Positions 6,134 through 8,604 of a stretch of 8,604 nt of DNA are shown piece by piece. Origin of the DNA: JAZQUM01 sp045631305. Its GTDB lineage: Bacteria; Bacillota; Clostridia; Oscillospirales; Oscillospiraceae. The position numbers and the translations under genes were made by a program. The notes beneath the pieces are model-generated. The model made no database searches. It was given only the letters and a program-made list of their open reading frames with translations, and was not told where the DNA came from. Numbering within the stretch: position 1 is the first letter of the stretch; every line of letters begins with the position of its first letter. Location of the stretch: assembly GCA_045631305.1 (NCBI GenBank), contig JAZQUM010000146.1, positions 1 through 8,604 of the forward strand, read 5' to 3'.

Positions 6134-6688
6134 TCACGCCTCGCTTCCGTCTCTATGGTACACGGTGAGCTTGATTTTGCCGTAACGGTATTCGCGATAG
6201 ATGCTGTAAGGCTCGCTGAGGGCAGGCAGCGTCTTATCTGCAGGACTCTCAGCTACCATGATGCCGTGAGGCGCAAGCAGATCGTGACGCGCGATCTGGG
6301 CAATAGCCTTTTCCAAAAGTCCCGCTTCATAGGGGGGATCCAGGAAGATCAGGTCATACTTTTCCCGCACGCCGGCAAGAAAAGCCATGGCTTCAGAAGA
6401 AACCACCTTGGCCTTATCTTCCAGGCGGCACAAAACAAGGTTCTCACGGATCAGCTTCACCGCATCGGCACGCTGGTCCACAAAAGTGCAGCTTTTTGCA
6501 CCACGGCTGAGAGTTTCAATCCCCAACTGGCCCGTGCCGGCAAAAAGATCCAGCACACGGCGGCCCTCGATATCAAACTGAATAGCGCTGAAGAGCCCGT
6601 CTTTCACCCGCGAAGTAGTAGGGCGGGTCTCCATTCCGTCAAGCTCTTTCAGACGGCGGCCTCGGGCCGAACCGGTGATTACGCGCAT
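6134..6688 (-). CDS. rsmD: RsmD, 16S rRNA N2-guanine-966 methyltransferase
   Basis: RsmD methylates N2 of G966 of 16S rRNA using S-adenosylmethionine. The 184 residues match the family. Signatures are the N-terminal MRVITGSARGRRL (1-13), RPTTSRVKDGLFSAI (22-36), the SAM-binding loop VLDLFAGTGQLGIE (45-58), and the catalytic motif IV DPPY (117-120) in YDLIFLDPPYEAG. The frame stays open upstream to 7102, but that stretch runs across the promoters and into asp23 and has no family similarity. The ATG at 6688 has AAGGAG 7 bases upstream and gives the standard N-terminus. It is the first gene of the leftward operon with coaD and the coiled-coil gene; linkage of rsmD to coaD is common in bacteria. 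Confidence 0.97.
   Translation of the reverse strand: MRVITGSARGRRLKELDGMETRPTTSRVKDGLFSAIQFDIEGRRVLDLFAGTGQLGIETLSRGAKSCTFVDQRADAVKLIRENLVLCRLEDKAKVVSSEAMAFLAGVREKYDLIFLDPPYEAGLLEKAIAQIARHDLLAPHGIMVAESPADKTLPALSEPYSIYREYRYGKIKLTVYHRDGSEA
6139..6146 (-). promoter_or_regulatory. Ribosome binding site deciding the coaD start
   Basis: AAGCGAGG lies inside the last codons of rsmD, 7 bases before the ATG at 6131. Its distance rules against the GTG at 6137. Confidence 0.65.
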
Positions 6689-6704
6689 AATTTTTCTCCT
6701 TCGT

Positions 6705-6724
6705 CCGCAGTTGAAAAACTGCGG
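6705..6724 (-). other. Hairpin in the rsmD leader
   Basis: CCGCAGTT (6717-6724 read on the minus strand) pairs perfectly with AACTGCGG (6705-6712) around the loop TTTC. It starts roughly 12 bases after the expected transcription start and ends 3 bases before the AAGGAG site. There is no T-run after it, so it is not a terminator; it may protect the 5' end of the mRNA (inference). Confidence 0.65.
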
Positions 6725-6742
6725 CAAATTTATACCAATGGG

Positions 6743-6771
6743 ATTATACCATGATTTTTTCCTCTTTTCAA
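6743..6771 (-). promoter_or_regulatory. Promoter of the rsmD-coaD operon
   Basis: Minus strand: -35 TTGAAA (6766-6771), a 17-bp spacer and a perfect -10 TATAAT (6743-6748). The expected start is near 6736, giving a leader of about 48 bases to the ATG at 6688. Confidence 0.85.
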
Positions 6772-6813
6772 TGCAGAAACGAACGCCTGAAAGAGAAATT
6801 CTGTCATTCCCCC

Positions 6814-6842
6814 TTGTTATCCTCCAAAAAATCGTATATAAT
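6814..6842 (+). promoter_or_regulatory. Promoter of the asp23-fakA operon
   Basis: Plus strand: -35 TTGTTA (6814-6819), a 17-bp spacer and a perfect -10 TATAAT (6837-6842). The expected start is near 6849, giving a leader of about 80 bases. It diverges from the rsmD promoter; the two -35 boxes are some 42 bp apart. Confidence 0.85.
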
Positions 6843-6870
6843 AAAATCCTATTAGTATGGGAACTTGTAT

Positions 6871-6918
6871 TCCGCAGTTTTCGCGGATCAAAATCCGTTT
6901 TTTGCGCCATCGGCGCAA
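6871..6918 (+). other. Structured leader of asp23: competing hairpins
   Basis: Three short inverted repeats are packed here. TCCGC (6871-6875) can pair with GCGGA (6883-6887). CGGAT (6884-6888) can pair with ATCCG (6893-6897), directly followed by six T residues (6898-6903). TTGCGCC (6902-6908) can pair with GGCGCAA (6912-6918), whose last two bases belong to the AAGGAGG site (6917-6923). The first two are mutually exclusive, as in an attenuator, but the terminator-like stem is only 5 bp, so function is uncertain. Confidence 0.5.
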
Positions 6919-6929
6919 GGAGGTCTATT

Positions 6930-7280
6930 ATGATTAAAGCACATAACGAGCATGGCGTGATTTCTGTCAGCAGCGCCGTGTTTTCCGTCATTACCGGCGC
7001 CGCAGCTACCAACTGCTTCGGTGTCAAGGGCATGGCATACCGCTCCATGAAGGACGGTCTGGTCCACCTGCTCCGCGGCGAAGCTATGAGCAAGGGTGTC
7101 AAGGTCTATTATAACGAAGACGGCACCCTTTCCATCGACCTGCACATCATCGTAGAAAACGGCGTGAACATTTTTGCCGTCAGCCGCTCCATCATTAAAG
7201 AAGTTCGCTACATGGTCACTAAGAATACCGGTGTAGAAGTCAAGGCCGTCAACATCTTCGTTGATTCCATGACCGTTTGA
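6930..7280 (+). CDS. Asp23/Gls24 family protein (YloU-like)
   Basis: The 116-residue product belongs to the Asp23/Gls24 (DUF322) family, small proteins linked to cell envelope stress in Gram-positive bacteria; the biochemical role is not known. Family features are the opening GVISVSSAVFSVITGAAATNCFGVKGMA (9-36), with the typical AAxxCxGVxGM pattern, then LSKGVKVYY-like MSKGVKVYY (53-61), and the end pattern NTGVEVKAVNIFVDSMTV. There is no membrane segment or signal peptide. The frame stays open upstream to 6675, but the upstream part crosses both promoters, and the ATG at 6930 has a perfect AAGGAGG 6 bases before it. It lies 20 bp before fakA, the same pairing as yloU-yloV in Bacillus subtilis, which hints at a shared role in envelope lipid balance (inference). 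Confidence 0.93.
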   Translation: MIKAHNEHGVISVSSAVFSVITGAAATNCFGVKGMAYRSMKDGLVHLLRGEAMSKGVKVYYNEDGTLSIDLHIIVENGVNIFAVSRSIIKEVRYMVTKNTGVEVKAVNIFVDSMTV

Positions 7281-7300
7281 TCACAAGGAGGAAACGAAAG

Positions 7301-8604
7301 ATGAAAGAACGCATTAACGGCCAGCTCTTTAAGGACATGGTCCTCTACGGGGCTGCTGCCGTGACCGCCAAGAAACAGGCCATTAATGACCTGAACGTCT
7401 TCCCCGTACCCGACGGTGATACCGGCACCAACATGAGCATGTCCATCAACAATGCAGCCACCGAACTGAAGAAGGTTGCTCCCGCATCCATCGATCAGGC
7501 TGCTTCCGTTACCGCTTCCGCTCTTTTGCGCGGCGCCCGCGGTAACTCCGGTGTAATCCTCTCCCTCCTCTTCCGCGGCCTTTCCAAGAGCCTCAAGGGC
7601 AAAGAAAGCGCAGACGGCGTTGAACTCGCTACCGCCATGGAAGAAGGCGTTGCCGCTGCCTACAAAGCTGTTATGAAACCTGCCGAAGGCACTGTCCTCA
7701 CCGTTTCCCGTCTCGCTGCTCAGCGCGCTGCGGAAGCTGCCAAGGAAAACAACAACGCCCAGTACGTGCTGGAGCAGGCTATTGAACAGGGCCGTGCAAC
7801 TCTGGCCGAGACCATGGATATGAATCCCGTTTTGAAGAAAGCCGGCGTGATCGATGCCGGTGGTGAGGGCTATATGGTTATTCTCGAAGGCATGCTCAGC
7901 TGCATGAAGGGCGAACCCATGGTTGATCTTCCCGAAGAAAAGGAAGCACAGGACAAGGCAGACTTCGCCAGCCTTTCCGACGAAGAGATCACCTTCACTT
8001 TCGACACCGTTTTCATCGTTCGCAAGAGCAACCCCAACGTAAATCTCGATCCCCTGCGTGAATATCTCAACAGCATCGGCGACAGCCTTGTCATCGGCGA
8101 AGATGACGATGCTTTCAAGGTTCACGTTCATACCGACATTCCCGGCAACGCTCTCAACGAGGGCCAGAAGTACGGTATTCTGGAGCTGGCCAAGATCGAA
8201 AATATGCGCACCCAATATGAAGACATGGCTGCCGGCCGCAAGACCCAGAGCGTAGACGATCTGGATAACGACAGCAGCGACATGCCTCCCGCACAGGAAA
8301 AGAAAGTAGCTGCTCCCGAAAAGCGTTACGGTTTCCTTTCCGTCTGCGCAGGCGAAGGCCTTGCTTCCCTCTTCCGTGACCTGGGTGCTGATGGCATCGT
8401 CAGCGGCGGTCAGACCATGAACCCCTCCACCGAAAGCATCCTGCAGGAAATCGACAAGATCCCCGCAGAAGTGGTATTTGTTCTCCCCAATAACAAGAAC
8501 ATCATCATGGCTGCCGAACAGTGCGCTGACCTCACCGAAAAGCAGGTAGTGGTCATCCCCACCAAGACCATTCCTCAGGGCATCACCGCCATGATGAATG
8601 TGGA
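7301..8604 (+). CDS. fakA: FakA/YloV fatty acid kinase, DAK family (cut by window edge)
   Basis: FakA is the ATP-binding subunit of fatty acid kinase; with a FakB carrier protein it phosphorylates exogenous fatty acids so that they enter phospholipid synthesis. The first 434 residues are in the window; the family is usually about 550 long. The N-terminal DAK-L kinase domain (about 1-200) shows NVFPVPDGDTGTNM (32-45), whose aspartates bind Mg-ATP, and RGARGNSGVILS (78-89). A middle domain (about 228-310) has EDDDAFKVHVHTDIPGNAL (267-285) with His275 and His277. A charged linker (about 311-341) leads to the C-terminal domain with SGGQTMNPST (368-377), VFVLPNNKN (392-400) and VVVIPTKTIPQG (416-427). 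ATG at 7301 has AAGGAGG 9 bases upstream. The middle domain carries Asp235 where relatives have a zinc-site Cys. No fakB gene is in the window. Confidence 0.95.
   Translation, partial: MKERINGQLFKDMVLYGAAAVTAKKQAINDLNVFPVPDGDTGTNMSMSINNAATELKKVAPASIDQAASVTASALLRGARGNSGVILSLLFRGLSKSLKGKESADGVELATAMEEGVAAAYKAVMKPAEGTVLTVSRLAAQRAAEAAKENNNAQYVLEQAIEQGRATLAETMDMNPVLKKAGVIDAGGEGYMVILEGMLSCMKGEPMVDLPEEKEAQDKADFASLSDEEITFTFDTVFIVRKSNPNVNLDPLREYLNSIGDSLVIGEDDDAFKVHVHTDIPGNALNEGQKYGILELAKIENMRTQYEDMAAGRKTQSVDDLDNDSSDMPPAQEKKVAAPEKRYGFLSVCAGEGLASLFRDLGADGIVSGGQTMNPSTESILQEIDKIPAEVVFVLPNNKNIIMAAEQCADLTEKQVVVIPTKTIPQGITAMMNV

Noticed and set aside
6675..6929. N-terminal extension of the Asp23-family protein by 85 codons
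   Set aside because: It would start within rsmD and cross the promoter; the perfect AAGGAGG before 6930 fixes the start.
6689..7102. N-terminal extension of RsmD by 138 codons
   Set aside because: The stretch runs through both promoters and into asp23; RsmD begins at MRVITG with a good ribosome site at the ATG of 6688.
7208..8215. 335-codon open frame on the minus strand, antisense to fakA
   Set aside because: It overlaps the FakA domains in opposite sense, has no ribosome site of note, and is explained by codon use of fakA.
1..8604. Mobile element, CRISPR array, defence system or phage region
   Set aside because: No transposase, integrase, spaced direct repeats or defence genes are seen; every gene belongs to a conserved housekeeping neighbourhood.

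Overview
The window carries ordinary housekeeping DNA of a Gram-positive-lineage bacterium (Bacillota). The gene orders mraZ-rsmH-ftsL-PBP-murE, rsmD-coaD-coiled-coil protein and asp23(yloU)-fakA(yloV) together point to Clostridia. An Oscillospiraceae/Ruminococcaceae-like member is my best guess from protein style, but this is inference, not a database match. Ten protein genes are supported. No tRNA, rRNA, CRISPR array, insertion sequence or phage gene is visible.

Layout from right to left on the minus strand. Two transcription units diverge from an intergenic region around 6689-6929, which holds two clear sigma-A-type promoters. Leftward, rsmD, coaD and a coiled-coil protein of unknown function form a tightly packed operon that ends at a strong intrinsic terminator (5005-5043). 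A second leftward unit starts at the promoter at 4885-4913. This is the front of the division and cell wall (dcw) cluster: mraZ, rsmH, an ftsL-like gene, a class B PBP with two PASTA domains, and the first 136 codons of murE, cut by the left edge. Rightward, asp23 and fakA (434 codons, cut by the right edge) form the third unit.

The dcw genes work together in septal peptidoglycan synthesis. MurE makes the precursor, the PBP cross-links it, the FtsL-like protein belongs to the divisome, MraZ is the cluster's own transcription regulator, and RsmH modifies 16S rRNA. The regulatory highlight is four MraZ-type boxes spaced at exactly 10 bp just downstream of the mraZ promoter -10, which suggests autoregulation. 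CoaD makes dephospho-CoA, RsmD methylates 16S rRNA, and FakA phosphorylates fatty acids for phospholipid synthesis.

I found no convincing new multi-gene system. The items worth a second look are small: the regular MraZ operator, an attenuator-like leader before asp23, a perfect 13-bp hairpin between ftsL and the PBP gene, an awkward PBP start site, and two residue substitutions (STGK in the PBP, Asp for a zinc-site Cys in FakA). Several starts were moved from the longest open frame to an internal codon, for the reasons given in each entry.
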